35,323 nucleotides of DNA, taken from contig NZ_FRAE01000025.1 in assembly GCF_900142235.1 (NCBI RefSeq), positions 1 through 35,323 of the forward strand, given 5' to 3'. The translations under genes were made by a program, and so were the position numbers. Shown here piece after piece: positions 15,505-24,714 of the stretch; position 1 is the stretch's first letter; each line of letters opens with the position of its first letter. Source of the stretch: Tepidibacter formicigenes DSM 15518 (GTDB lineage: Bacteria > Bacillota > Clostridia > Peptostreptococcales > Peptostreptococcaceae). The notes below the pieces were generated by a model. The model was not told the origin of the DNA and did not search any database. It was given only the letters and a program-made list of their open reading frames with translations.

Positions 15505-17499
15505 ATGATGAAAATGGGAATAAAAGGAAAATTAATATTTATGTTTGTTATATTAATAACTATTCCTTTAATATTTTTGGGAATAGGTTCCCATAAAAAG
15601 GCATTAGATATAATAGAAGGGGATTTAAAGGAACTTTCAATTACTACCTTAGATGGTATAGAAATTTCTATTAATAATTATTTAAGTGGATTTGAGAAAA
15701 ACATAAATATGCTTTCGAATAATATAGATTTAAAAGACATATTAATTCATCCTGAATATGAACCTTTTATGATGGGGCTTTTTCAAGGGATTATAGATTC
15801 ACATGAAGATGTAATATCTATTTATATGGGAACAAAGGATAAAACAATGTTTACATATCCCAATGAGGAATATGAAGAAGGATTTGACCCAAGTACTAGA
15901 TCTTGGTATAAGAATGCTTATGAAAAAAATTCTGTTTCTTGGACTCAGCCATATATAGATGTACATACAAATAAATTAGTGGTAACTGTATCATCTCCTG
16001 TATATAATGACAACAATGAATTTGTTGGAGTAGTTGGAATGGACATATTACTAGATACATTATCTAATAGTATAAGTAAAATGAGAATAGGAAATAATGG
16101 ATATCCATTTATTATTGATTCAAATGGAATTTTTATGACTCATAAAAATAAAAGTAAAATAGGAAAAAAGCTTGAAACAAAAGAAATAATTACAGCACTA
16201 GAAAAGCAAAAACAAGGGAATGTATCATATAAATATAATGAAGATGGGAAAATAAGAGAAAAATTTGCAGCATTTAGAACAATGGATAAAACAGGTTGGA
16301 AAATAGTAGGTACATTATATGTTGATGAGATATTTGATAGAGCACATTCTATGATGTACAATACTATAATAATTGGAGGACTATCTTTATTAGGAGCTAT
16401 ATTGATTTCTTATATTTTCTCTAAAGGACTAACCAAACTTATAGAAGCTTTAGCATTTGATATGGAAAAAATTAAAGAAGGAGATTTAACTGTAAGGTCT
16501 AATATAAAAACAAATGATGAACTTGGAAAATTAGCAAGTAATTTTAATGATACAATAGACAAGCTCTCAACCTTAATAAAAAATATACAAGAAGTATCTT
16601 TTGAGGTTAGAAATTCATCTGAGAATTTAGCAGCTACAGCTCAGGAGACTAGTGCAACATCAGACCAAGTAGCTACAACAGTTGAAGAAATAGCAAAAGG
16701 GGCACAATTGCAAGCGGAAGATGCTGAAAAAGGAGCTATTTTAATAAGTAATTTATCTGATAAATTAAATGAACTTGCAAATAACACAGATGATATGTTT
16801 ATATCTGCTGAAAATGTAGTTAATTCTAATTTACAAGGTTTTGAGGAAGTTGAGGATTTAAAAGAAAAAACTGATCAAAATACTAATGAAATTAAGAGAA
16901 TAGAAAAAGCTGTACTTGAACTTAATAACAAATCAAAGGATATAGAAGATATATTAAATACAATTACATCTATTGCAGATCAGACAAATTTATTAGCACT
17001 TAATGCATCTATAGAAGCTGCAAGAGCAGGAGAGCATGGAAAGGGGTTTGCAGTAGTTGCAGATGAAATAAGGAAGCTTGCAGAAGGATCAAGAAACGCA
17101 GCTGATGAAATAAAGGGTATAGTTGAAAATATACAAAATAATAGTGAAAATACAGTTAAAATAATGAATGAAGTAAAAAATGTATCTAATGAACAAGTAG
17201 GTGCTGTTTCGAAGGTGAATAATTCATTTGATACTATATCAAAATCTGTTAGTGATATAACATATAAAATTAGCTCTATAAGAGAATTTGTTAATAATAT
17301 GAATGAAGAAAAGGATTTAATAGTAGAGTCTATACAAAATATGTCAGCAGTATCTGAAGAAAGTGCATCTTCATCAGAGGAAGTTAGTGCATCTATGCAG
17401 GAGCAGGCCATGGCTATTGAAGAAGTAGCAAAGGCAGCAGATAAGTTAAATGGTCTTTCTATGAAATTAAACGAAGAAATAAAAATATTTAAAATATAA
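15505..17499 (+). CDS. Methyl-accepting chemotaxis protein with dCache sensor domain
   Basis: A 664-aa membrane chemoreceptor. TM1 spans about residues 10-28. An extracellular double-Cache domain (about 35-280) carries R132, W134, Y135, Y150, D152 and D180, spaced as in the amino-acid-binding dCache_1AA motif, with F127 in place of the usual Tyr. TM2 is near 283-305 and is followed by HAMP. A long coiled-coil signalling domain has the conserved tip near [19 protein letters not shown]. The C-terminus lacks a CheR pentapeptide. GGAGGG precedes ATG 15505 by four bases; ATG 15508 gives better spacing and is an equal alternative. No che genes adjoin it. Confidence 0.95.
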   Translation: MMKMGIKGKLIFMFVILITIPLIFLGIGSHKKALDIIEGDLKELSITTLDGIEISINNYLSGFEKNINMLSNNIDLKDILIHPEYEPFMMGLFQGIIDSHEDVISIYMGTKDKTMFTYPNEEYEEGFDPSTRSWYKNAYEKNSVSWTQPYIDVHTNKLVVTVSSPVYNDNNEFVGVVGMDILLDTLSNSISKMRIGNNGYPFIIDSNGIFMTHKNKSKIGKKLETKEIITALEKQKQGNVSYKYNEDGKIREKFAAFRTMDKTGWKIVGTLYVDEIFDRAHSMMYNTIIIGGLSLLGAILISYIFSKGLTKLIEALAFDMEKIKEGDLTVRSNIKTNDELGKLASNFNDTIDKLSTLIKNIQEVSFEVRNSSENLAATAQETSATSDQVATTVEEIAKGAQLQAEDAEKGAILISNLSDKLNELANNTDDMFISAENVVNSNLQGFEEVEDLKEKTDQNTNEIKRIEKAVLELNNKSKDIEDILNTITSIADQTNLLALNASIEAARAGEHGKGFAVVADEIRKLAEGSRNAADEIKGIVENIQNNSENTVKIMNEVKNVSNEQVGAVSKVNNSFDTISKSVSDITYKISSIREFVNNMNEEKDLIVESIQNMSAVSEESASSSEEVSASMQEQAMAIEEVAKAADKLNGLSMKLNEEIKIFKI

Positions 17500-17538
17500 A
17501 ATTTAAAGTCCCGTGTTGAAAATACGGGACTTTAAATT
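17500..17538. terminator. Bidirectional terminator between chemoreceptor and permease
   Basis: AATTTAAAGTCCCGT (17500-17514) and ACGGGACTTTAAATT (17524-17538) form a perfect 15-bp stem with a nine-base loop. It serves both convergent genes and overlaps the permease stop codon. Confidence 0.85.
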
Positions 17539-18622
17539 ATTTAGAATAGGTTAATTTTTTCATTTCAGCAACAATAAGTATAATAATAGGCAAGATAACC
17601 TCAAATAAAAAAGAATAATATAGCCATCCTGAAGAATTCCAATCAACAAATTCTATTCTGTTATCAAATGAAATAAATGATAAATTAAGAATAAGTAAGG
17701 AAATTGGTATTATTATAAAACGATAATCATTTAAATTAAATAGTTTACTAAAACCAATACTACTAGCAAGTAAGAGTATACTTATTTTAAGAAATCCTCC
17801 TATTACAAAAACAAGAGATGATAGTATTTCAAGTCTTTGAATGAAATCACCTATATCTATTCTTGCAGAAGTACTATATGCAGAGTAATATTTCTGTAAG
17901 GCTTCAGTTGGGCTTATAACTAATATAGTGGATAAAGAAAGAACTAAAGCACACACTCCTCCTATTAACAAACCTAATATATAAACATTATAATAGGATT
18001 GTTTTGTTTTAAAACGTGAAAAAACTAATGAAAGTATTATTATTTCACCAAAAGGAAATGTAAAAGATGAATAAGCTCCTTTAAGTACAGGCTTTATTCC
18101 TTTATCTAATATAGGGAGCATATTATTTATATCCATTTTGTTAATTAATAACAATACTGAACTAAATACAAAAACTATAAAAGGAATAATGAAAAAACTT
18201 GACCATTTACCTATTAATTCAATTCCTTCTCTAACAGCCCAAACACATAAAAATAAGAGAACTACCCTAGGTACAATCATAGGAGTTTCAGGAAGAGCAG
18301 TATCTTTAATGAGTTGACTATTATTTATTATAGTTTGAGAAGCTTCCTCAAATACAAACCAAGTAAATAATAATATAAATATCTTACTTAAAAATTTTCC
18401 GAAGCAAATTTCACAAATATCAAACAAATCTTTATCCATAAAAAGTATATTAAGCCTAATTAATATAAAAGATTCAATAATACCCATAATTATACCTAGT
18501 ATAATAGCCAACCATGCATCTTTTTCTGCTTCAAGAGCAAGAGATAGTATAGAAGATGTTCCTGCAATAAAAATAACTACAATAGCTAAACCTTGTTTAT
18601 CGGAAATAATCTCTCTATTCAC
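17537..18622 (-). CDS. GerAB-family spore germination permease, lone B subunit
   Basis: A 361-aa membrane protein with about ten hydrophobic segments. It matches the endospore germination permease family (GerAB/GerKB, APC superfamily), whose members form the nutrient-binding membrane subunit of germinant receptors. Supporting pieces are the N-terminal EIISDKQ, then VFEEASQTI in the middle and FTFPFGEIII. GTG 18622 is chosen because GGAGG lies just upstream; the longer frame starts at a TTG inside that site. No gerAA- or gerAC-like gene adjoins it, unlike the usual ABC operon. It is convergent with the chemoreceptor gene. Confidence 0.9.
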   Translation of the reverse strand: MNREIISDKQGLAIVVIFIAGTSSILSLALEAEKDAWLAIILGIIMGIIESFILIRLNILFMDKDLFDICEICFGKFLSKIFILLFTWFVFEEASQTIINNSQLIKDTALPETPMIVPRVVLLFLCVWAVREGIELIGKWSSFFIIPFIVFVFSSVLLLINKMDINNMLPILDKGIKPVLKGAYSSFTFPFGEIIILSLVFSRFKTKQSYYNVYILGLLIGGVCALVLSLSTILVISPTEALQKYYSAYSTSARIDIGDFIQRLEILSSLVFVIGGFLKISILLLASSIGFSKLFNLNDYRFIIIPISLLILNLSFISFDNRIEFVDWNSSGWLYYSFLFEVILPIIILIVAEMKKLTYSK

Positions 18623-18689
18623 TATAAGAGCCTCCAAATTATATATTCTAACTTATAGTTTTAGCAAAAATGAATTTTTTTATAACGAA

Positions 18690-18831
18690 TAGGAAATTAT
18701 AATCCTCTCAAATGATGTATAACTATATAATTTCCGTTATGAGTTGCAAAAAAGTTTGCCTTTAAAATCTTTAGAATAAAGACTTTTTTATATTAAGTAG
18801 GAAATTATAATCTTTTTAAATATGGTATAAT
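18690..18831 (+). repeat. Imperfect direct repeat upstream of pth
   Basis: TAGGAAATTATAATC occurs at 18690-18704 and again at 18798-18812. Similarity continues past it (Y-rich run, AAAT, ATG, TATAA), giving about 35 bases of related sequence 108 bases apart. The second copy runs into the pth -10. Confidence 0.6.
18823..18831 (+). promoter_or_regulatory. Extended -10 promoter of pth-mfd-prsA
   Basis: TGGTATAAT (18823-18831) is a perfect extended -10 located 38 bases before the pth start. No matching -35 is seen. The same TGGTATAAT precedes murC and the membrane-anchored gene at 8.8 kb. Confidence 0.45.
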
Positions 18832-18869
18832 AATTTATTGTGAAACTTAAATAACAAGGAGGATATATT

Positions 18870-19430
18870 ATGTATGTAATTGTAGGACTAGGAAATCCAG
18901 GAAGACAATATGAAAATACTAGACATAATGTTGGATTTGATGTTATAGATATATTATCAAAGAACAATAATATAGAAGTTAAGAAAATTAAGCATAAAGC
19001 CCTAATTGGAGAAGGAAGAATAGGAAATGAAAAAGTAATTTTAGTTAAGCCTCAAACATATATGAATTTAAGTGGACAAAGTGTTCTTGATATATATAAG
19101 TATTATAAAGTAAATCCAGAAAACATAATAGTAATATATGATGATATTGATTTAAATGTTGGTAGAATTAGAATAAGAAAAAAAGGAAGTGCTGGAACTC
19201 ATAATGGAATGAGATCTATTATATATAATCTTCAATTTGATAATTTCCCTAGAATTAGAATAGGTGTTTCAAAACCAGAAAAAGGACAGGATCTGGCTTC
19301 TTTTGTGTTGTCTAAATTTAAAAAAGAAGAAATAGAGCCTTTGAATGAAACACTAAATAGAGCAGCTAGTGCAATAGAGGCTATAATAAAAGAGGGAATA
19401 GATTTATCTATGAATAAATATAACGGTTAA
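18870..19430 (+). CDS. pth: Peptidyl-tRNA hydrolase
   Basis: A 186-aa cytoplasmic enzyme that releases tRNA from peptidyl-tRNA dropped by ribosomes. [18 protein letters not shown] at the N-terminus includes Asn and the catalytic His of the family. [24 protein letters not shown] and [11 protein letters not shown] are further signatures. The start ATG has AAGGAGG upstream. mfd follows after 15 bases, the usual pth-mfd pairing. The small fin gene found between them in Bacillus is absent. Confidence 0.97.
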   Translation: MYVIVGLGNPGRQYENTRHNVGFDVIDILSKNNNIEVKKIKHKALIGEGRIGNEKVILVKPQTYMNLSGQSVLDIYKYYKVNPENIIVIYDDIDLNVGRIRIRKKGSAGTHNGMRSIIYNLQFDNFPRIRIGVSKPEKGQDLASFVLSKFKKEEIEPLNETLNRAASAIEAIIKEGIDLSMNKYNG

Positions 19431-19445
19431 TGAAAGGTGATAACG

Positions 19446-22400
19446 ATGAAAGATATTTTTATAGATCCCTTAAAAGACTCTCTAGAGTTTAATAACATTA
19501 TAAATAATATAAATGAAAATAAATCTCCACTTTTAGTAAATGGACTTATATCTTCTCAAAAGCCAAATATAACATATGGTCTATTTAAAAAATTAAATAG
19601 ACAGGTTATGATTATAACTCACAGTGATTTAGAAGCAAAAAAAATATATGATGATTTAAGATTTTATGTAGGAGATAAAGCTATATACTTATCTTTTGAA
19701 GAAATACTATTTTATTTTTTGGATGCAAAAGATAGAAAAGAAGAAACTAAAAGAATAAATGTACTTTTAAGTCTTATAAAAGAGGAAGATATAATTTTAG
19801 TAACCTCTATAGAAGCTGTTCTAAAAAAATATATACCTAAGGAGATACTAAAGAAAAATATATTTAAATATAGACTAGGAGATACCATAAATGTTCAAGA
19901 GTTGTCTTCAAGACTTGTAGATATTGGATATGAGAGAGTAGTTAAAGTAGAAGGGATAGGTCAATTCAGTATAAGAGGAGGAATTATAGATATATATTTA
20001 GGAAATTACGAATATCCTATTAGAATAGAGCTATTTGATGATAAAATAGACTCAATAAGGATGTTTGATACAATTTCTCAAAAATCTATAGAAAAAATAA
20101 ATGAATTTGAGATAGTACCATCTAGAGAAATCCTATATCCTAAAGATATAGAACAGGCCTTAAAAAATTTAAAAGAAGAATTAAAAGAGGATACAAGTGA
20201 AGATATATACTCTAATGTAGAAAAAATAAAGGAAAAGATATATTTTGAAGGACTAGAAAATTATATTGATTATATTTATGAAGATAAAGATAAAAGCATT
20301 TTTTCATACCTTAAAAAAGATGCGTTAGTTATTTTAAATGAGCCTTCAAGAATATTAGAAAAATCAAATAACTATTATAATGAATTTAAAGAAAATTATA
20401 AAGTAAATTTAGAGAGAAAAACAGTACTAAAATCTCAAATAAATCTACTTAATAGATTCGATGAATTAGAGGATTTAATAGGAAATAGATTTATAATACT
20501 TAAAAGTCTTCTTACAAAACCTATAAAAGAATTTGAACCTAAAGCTATAGTTAATTTTAATTCTAGAGAAGTAGCTTCTTTTAATGGGAAAATAGACTTA
20601 CTTATAGAAGAGCTTAAATACTTAAAAAGCCATGGCCATAAAGTACTTCTTGCACCGGGAAATATTGATAAAGCTAAAAAACTTTACAATGACTTATTAA
20701 ATGAAGGAGTAGAGTCAACTCTTTTAAAAGAAAGAAATGGTGAAATAAAATCATCTCAAATAGTTATAACTTCAGGAAGTATATCACAAGGGTTTCAATA
20801 CAGTGATATAAAGTATGTACTTATTACAGACAATGAGATATTTGGAGTTCATAAAAGAGTATCATCTAAAAAGAAAAAATTTAAAAAAGGTAAAAAAATA
20901 GAAAGTTTTTTAGATTTAAATATTGGAGATTATGTAGTTCACGAGGGTCATGGGGTAGGTAGGTATGCAGGAATTGAACAATTAAAGGTTGCAGGAATAA
21001 AAAAAGATTATATAAAAATAGTTTACTCTGGAGGAGATAATTTATTTGTCCCAACAGATCAAATGGATAAGGTTCAAAAATATATTGGACAAAATATTGA
21101 AAATATAAAGCTTAACAAACTGGGAACTAATGAATGGAATAAAGCTAAAGCCAAAGTAAAAAAATCAATAGAAGATATGACAAAGGAGCTTATAGAGCTT
21201 TATGCAAAAAGAGAAAAAGCAAAAGGATATAAATATAAAGAAGATACTCATTGGCAAAGAGAATTTGAATCACTATTTCCATATGAAGAAACAGAAGACC
21301 AATTAAGGGCTATACAAGATGTTAAATCAGATATGGAGTCTGATAAAGTAATGGATAGATTAATATGCGGTGATGTTGGATATGGAAAAACAGAAGTTGC
21401 CATAAGAGCAGTATTTAAAGCTTGTATGGAATCAAAGCAGGTTGCATTTTTAGTACCAACTACAATACTTGCTCAGCAGCATTACAACACATTTAAGGAA
21501 AGATTTGAAAAATTTCCTATAAGAGTTGAAGTTTTAAGTCGTTTTAAAACTCCAAAGCAGCAAAAACAAATAATAGAAGACATAAAAAAAGGCCTTGTAG
21601 ATATAGTTATTGGAACACATAGAATAATATCTAAAGACATTGCTTTTAAGAGCTTAGGGCTTGTTGTTATAGATGAAGAGCAAAGATTTGGAGTAAAGCA
21701 TAAAGAAAAATTAAAAAAATTAAAAGCATCAGTAGATGTACTAACATTATCTGCAACGCCTATACCTAGAACTCTTCATATGTCACTTAGTGGAATTAGA
21801 GATATGAGTTTAATTGAAGAGCCTCCACAAGAAAGACATCCAGTTTTAACTTATGTTGTTGAAGGAAAAGAAAGCATTATAGCAGATGCAATTGAAAGAG
21901 AAATATCAAGAGGAGGACAGGTATTTTTTGTATACAATAGAGTTGAGGGTATAGAAAGGATGTCATCGCTTATTAAAAAATTAGTACCAAGTGCTAGAGT
22001 TGCAGTGGGCCATGGTAGAATGACTGTAAGAAACTTAGAAAAAGTAATGCTTGGATTCTTGGAAAAAGAATATGATGTTTTGGTATGTACAACAATAATA
22101 GAAACGGGAATGGATATACAAAATGCAAATACAATAATAATATATGATGCAGATAAAATGGGATTATCTCAGCTTTATCAGTTAAGGGGAAGAGTTGGAA
22201 GGTCATCTCGTCAAGGATATGCTTACTTTATGTATGAAAGAAATAAAGTTTTAAGTGAAGTAGCTGAAAAAAGACTTAAAGCAATAAAAGAATTTACTGA
22301 ATTTGGATCTGGATTTAAAATAGCAATGAGAGACCTTGAAATAAGGGGTGCTGGAAATATATTAGGATCCCAGCAGCATGGACATATGGCTGTTATTGGA

Positions 22401-22820
22401 TACGATCTTTATGTTAAGATGTTAAATGAGGCTATAAGAAAAGTAAAAGGAGAAGATATAGAAGAAGTAATAGACACAGAAATAGATTTAAATGTAAATG
22501 CATATATACCAGATAGCTATATAAAAGATGAAGGCACTAAAATTGAAATATACAAAAAAATTGCAGCTATAGAAGATAAAAAAGATAAGGATAATATAGA
22601 AGAGGAAATAGAAGATAGATTTTCAGACATACCAACTCCTCTTAGAAATCTGATAATGATAGCTTATATAAAGGCTCTTGGTAAAAAGCTTAAAGTAAAG
22701 ACCATAAAACAAGTAAAAGATAAAATATATTTAGAACCTCATTATAGATTTACAACTAAAGAAAAAAATCATTACAAATTGGTTACAGAAATTGCTAATG
22801 TTTTGGAAAAGATGTTATAA
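19446..22820 (+). CDS. mfd: Transcription-repair coupling factor
   Basis: An 1124-aa ATP-driven translocase that removes RNA polymerase stalled at DNA damage and recruits UvrA. The UvrB-like N-terminal part contains GQFSIRGGIIDIY. The CarD-like polymerase-binding domain is near residues 490-560 (GDYVVHEGHGVGRYAGIEQL). Walker A is GDVGYGKTE near 642, with DEEQ further on and LSATPIPRTLHMSLSG after it. The RecG-like TRG motif region includes QLRGRVGRSSRQGYAYF. A C-terminal UvrA-regulating domain follows. ATG 19446 is used because AAAGGTGA lies before it; the frame's GTG at 19437 lies within that site. Confidence 0.97.
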   Translation: MKDIFIDPLKDSLEFNNIINNINENKSPLLVNGLISSQKPNITYGLFKKLNRQVMIITHSDLEAKKIYDDLRFYVGDKAIYLSFEEILFYFLDAKDRKEETKRINVLLSLIKEEDIILVTSIEAVLKKYIPKEILKKNIFKYRLGDTINVQELSSRLVDIGYERVVKVEGIGQFSIRGGIIDIYLGNYEYPIRIELFDDKIDSIRMFDTISQKSIEKINEFEIVPSREILYPKDIEQALKNLKEELKEDTSEDIYSNVEKIKEKIYFEGLENYIDYIYEDKDKSIFSYLKKDALVILNEPSRILEKSNNYYNEFKENYKVNLERKTVLKSQINLLNRFDELEDLIGNRFIILKSLLTKPIKEFEPKAIVNFNSREVASFNGKIDLLIEELKYLKSHGHKVLLAPGNIDKAKKLYNDLLNEGVESTLLKERNGEIKSSQIVITSGSISQGFQYSDIKYVLITDNEIFGVHKRVSSKKKKFKKGKKIESFLDLNIGDYVVHEGHGVGRYAGIEQLKVAGIKKDYIKIVYSGGDNLFVPTDQMDKVQKYIGQNIENIKLNKLGTNEWNKAKAKVKKSIEDMTKELIELYAKREKAKGYKYKEDTHWQREFESLFPYEETEDQLRAIQDVKSDMESDKVMDRLICGDVGYGKTEVAIRAVFKACMESKQVAFLVPTTILAQQHYNTFKERFEKFPIRVEVLSRFKTPKQQKQIIEDIKKGLVDIVIGTHRIISKDIAFKSLGLVVIDEEQRFGVKHKEKLKKLKASVDVLTLSATPIPRTLHMSLSGIRDMSLIEEPPQERHPVLTYVVEGKESIIADAIEREISRGGQVFFVYNRVEGIERMSSLIKKLVPSARVAVGHGRMTVRNLEKVMLGFLEKEYDVLVCTTIIETGMDIQNANTIIIYDADKMGLSQLYQLRGRVGRSSRQGYAYFMYERNKVLSEVAEKRLKAIKEFTEFGSGFKIAMRDLEIRGAGNILGSQQHGHMAVIGYDLYVKMLNEAIRKVKGEDIEEVIDTEIDLNVNAYIPDSYIKDEGTKIEIYKKIAAIEDKKDKDNIEEEIEDRFSDIPTPLRNLIMIAYIKALGKKLKVKTIKQVKDKIYLEPHYRFTTKEKNHYKLVTEIANVLEKML

Positions 22821-22855
22821 TAATTTTGTGAGAAAATATGAAAGGATGTTGTAAG

Positions 22856-23845
22856 ATGAGAAGAATAGTATCGTCAGTATTAATGGTTTTGCTAGTATTT
22901 TCACTAGCAGCTTGCAGCAAAGGACAGTCAAAGGATGTAGTAGCAAAAGTAAATGATAGAGTAATAACACTTGGAGAATACGAAAAAACTTTAGCAATGT
23001 ATAAGAAGAACTTTGAGAGCTTATATGGTCCTGATATTTGGACAAAGGAAGCTGAAAAGGGAAAAACTGTTATAGAAATGGTAAAAGAAAAAGTACTTGA
23101 TAATATGATTGATGATGAAATAGTATATCAAGCTTTTCAAAGAGAAAATTTAAAAATAGATGATAGTGAAGTTGATAAACAATTGAAACTGTTTAAAGAA
23201 CAGTTAGAAAAAAGTCCAGATTTTAAAGCTTTTTTAAAAGACAACAATATAGATGATGAATTTTTAAAAGAGCAGTTAAAAAAAGATATGGCAATTGTAA
23301 AATATAAAGAGAATTACTTAGCTTCATCTAAAATAAATGATGAAAAGGTAAAAGAGTATTATGAAAACAATAAAGAAAAATACAGAAAAGAAGAGGTAAA
23401 GGCATCTCATATATTATTTAAAACTGTTGATGATAATATGAATCCTATTTCTGAAGAGGAAGAGAAAAAGGTAAAGGAAAAAGCTAAAGACATATTAATT
23501 AGAGCAAAAAACGGAGAAGATTTTGCAAAGCTTGCTAAAGAATACTCACAAGACCCAGGTTCAAAAGAAAATGGAGGAGATCTTGGATATTTTGGAAAAG
23601 GAGTTATGGTTCCTGAATTTGAAAAAGTTGCATTTGATTTAAAGCCAGGAGAAATATCAGATCTTGTAAAAACTCAATTTGGATATCATATAATAAAAGT
23701 AGAAGATAAAATAAATGAACTAAGAAAATTTGAAGAAGTAAAAAAAGGAATAAAAGCTGAATTAGAGCAAAATGCATATAAAGATAAAATAGAAGAACTA
23801 AGAAAAGAAACAAAAATTGAAAAAAAATTAAAAAATATAAAATAA
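22856..23845 (+). CDS. prsA: Parvulin-type peptidyl-prolyl isomerase lipoprotein
   Basis: A 329-aa PrsA-type foldase outside the membrane that helps secreted proteins fold. The signal peptide ends in a lipobox, FSLAAC, with Cys20 as the lipid-modified residue. A SurA-like N-terminal helical part is followed by a parvulin domain (about residues 178-280) with [17 protein letters not shown] and [14 protein letters not shown] 22856 follows AAAGGATG at seven bases; the frame's ATG at 22838 would add MKGCCK and has no ribosome site. It probably belongs to the pth-mfd transcript and ends at a strong terminator. Confidence 0.93.
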   Translation: MRRIVSSVLMVLLVFSLAACSKGQSKDVVAKVNDRVITLGEYEKTLAMYKKNFESLYGPDIWTKEAEKGKTVIEMVKEKVLDNMIDDEIVYQAFQRENLKIDDSEVDKQLKLFKEQLEKSPDFKAFLKDNNIDDEFLKEQLKKDMAIVKYKENYLASSKINDEKVKEYYENNKEKYRKEEVKASHILFKTVDDNMNPISEEEEKKVKEKAKDILIRAKNGEDFAKLAKEYSQDPGSKENGGDLGYFGKGVMVPEFEKVAFDLKPGEISDLVKTQFGYHIIKVEDKINELRKFEEVKKGIKAELEQNAYKDKIEELRKETKIEKKLKNIK

Positions 23846-23851
23846 ATTATT

Positions 23852-23879
23852 TAAAAGTCCCATATTATGGGGCTTTTTT
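23852..23879 (+). terminator. Terminator of pth-mfd-prsA
   Basis: AAAAGTCCCAT pairs with ATGGGGCTTTT (one G-U) around a three-base loop, followed by a run of six T. Confidence 0.9.
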
Positions 23880-23910
23880 GCTTACTAAGGAATTATACTA
23901 TTTTCAACTC

Positions 23911-23939
23911 GTATAAAAACTGAACATATGCATAAATTA
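23911..23939 (+). promoter_or_regulatory. Candidate sigma-G promoter of spoVT
   Basis: GTATA (23911-23915) and CATAAATTA (23931-23939) are 15 bases apart, near the forespore sigma-F/G pattern (GTATA, about 15, CATAxxTA). spoVT is a sigma-G gene in B. subtilis, which supports it. The -10 match is imperfect. Confidence 0.35.
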
Positions 23940-24038
23940 TAACCAAAAACCAATAAATTTTTGGAATGATACGAGAGAATAGTATATTTTTTTAGTTTTG
24001 GTAAAAAATATATTTAGACTATATATGGAGGGATGAAT

Positions 24039-24578
24039 ATGCGAGCTACAGGAATCGTTAGAAGAATAGATGACTTAGGAAGAGTAGTAATACCAAAAGA
24101 AATTCGAAGAACTCTTAGAATAAGAGAAGGAGATCCTCTAGAAATATTTACTGCAAAGGATGGAGAGGTAATTCTTAAAAAATATTCTCCGATTGGAGAA
24201 TTGAATGATTTTGCTCAAGAATACAGCGAAACTTTATCAGAACATACAGGACTTGGAGTAGCAATTACGGACTTAGATAGTGTAATTGCAATATCAAGGC
24301 TTTCTAAAAAAGAATATAAGGAAAAAAGTATAAGTAAAGAATTAGAAGATTTAATAGAGAGTAGAGCGTCTATTCTTGTTAAGGATAACAAAATAATTCC
24401 AATTTATAGAGATGATTCGACAGAATATAAGCAACAAATTACTATACCTATAATAAGTGAAACTGGAGATGCAGTAGGAGCTGTTTTACTTGTAAGTAAA
24501 GATGAAGGTGAAATAACTGAAAATGATGAAAAATTACTTAAAGTTGCTGCTTCTTTTTTAGGAAAACAAGTTCAGTAA
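24039..24578 (+). CDS. spoVT: Stage V sporulation protein T, AbrB-type regulator
   Basis: A 179-aa transcription regulator of late forespore genes. The N-terminal swapped-hairpin AbrB domain is almost invariant (MRATGIVRRIDDLGRVVIP, then KEIRRTLRIREGDPLEIF). The C-terminal GAF-like domain covers about residues 55-178. ATG 24039 has GGAGGG (24027-24032) six bases away, while the frame's ATG at 24033 touches that site. It has its own terminator, so it is expressed separately from the flippase genes that follow. Confidence 0.96.
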   Translation: MRATGIVRRIDDLGRVVIPKEIRRTLRIREGDPLEIFTAKDGEVILKKYSPIGELNDFAQEYSETLSEHTGLGVAITDLDSVIAISRLSKKEYKEKSISKELEDLIESRASILVKDNKIIPIYRDDSTEYKQQITIPIISETGDAVGAVLLVSKDEGEITENDEKLLKVAASFLGKQVQ

Positions 24579-24579
24579 A

Positions 24580-24606
24580 TGAGGACCCCAAAAGTGGGTC
24601 TTTTTC
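24580..24606 (+). terminator. spoVT terminator
   Basis: GGACCC pairs with GGGTCT around CAAAAGT, followed by TTTTTC, just after the stop codon. Confidence 0.8.
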
Positions 24607-24714
24607 ATTTTTAAATTATAATTTCACCTTATTTATAGATATAAACTGAAAAATATGATATATTAACACTTAGTTTATATAACTTAAAGACTTCTTGGAT
24701 TGGGAGGAGAATAT

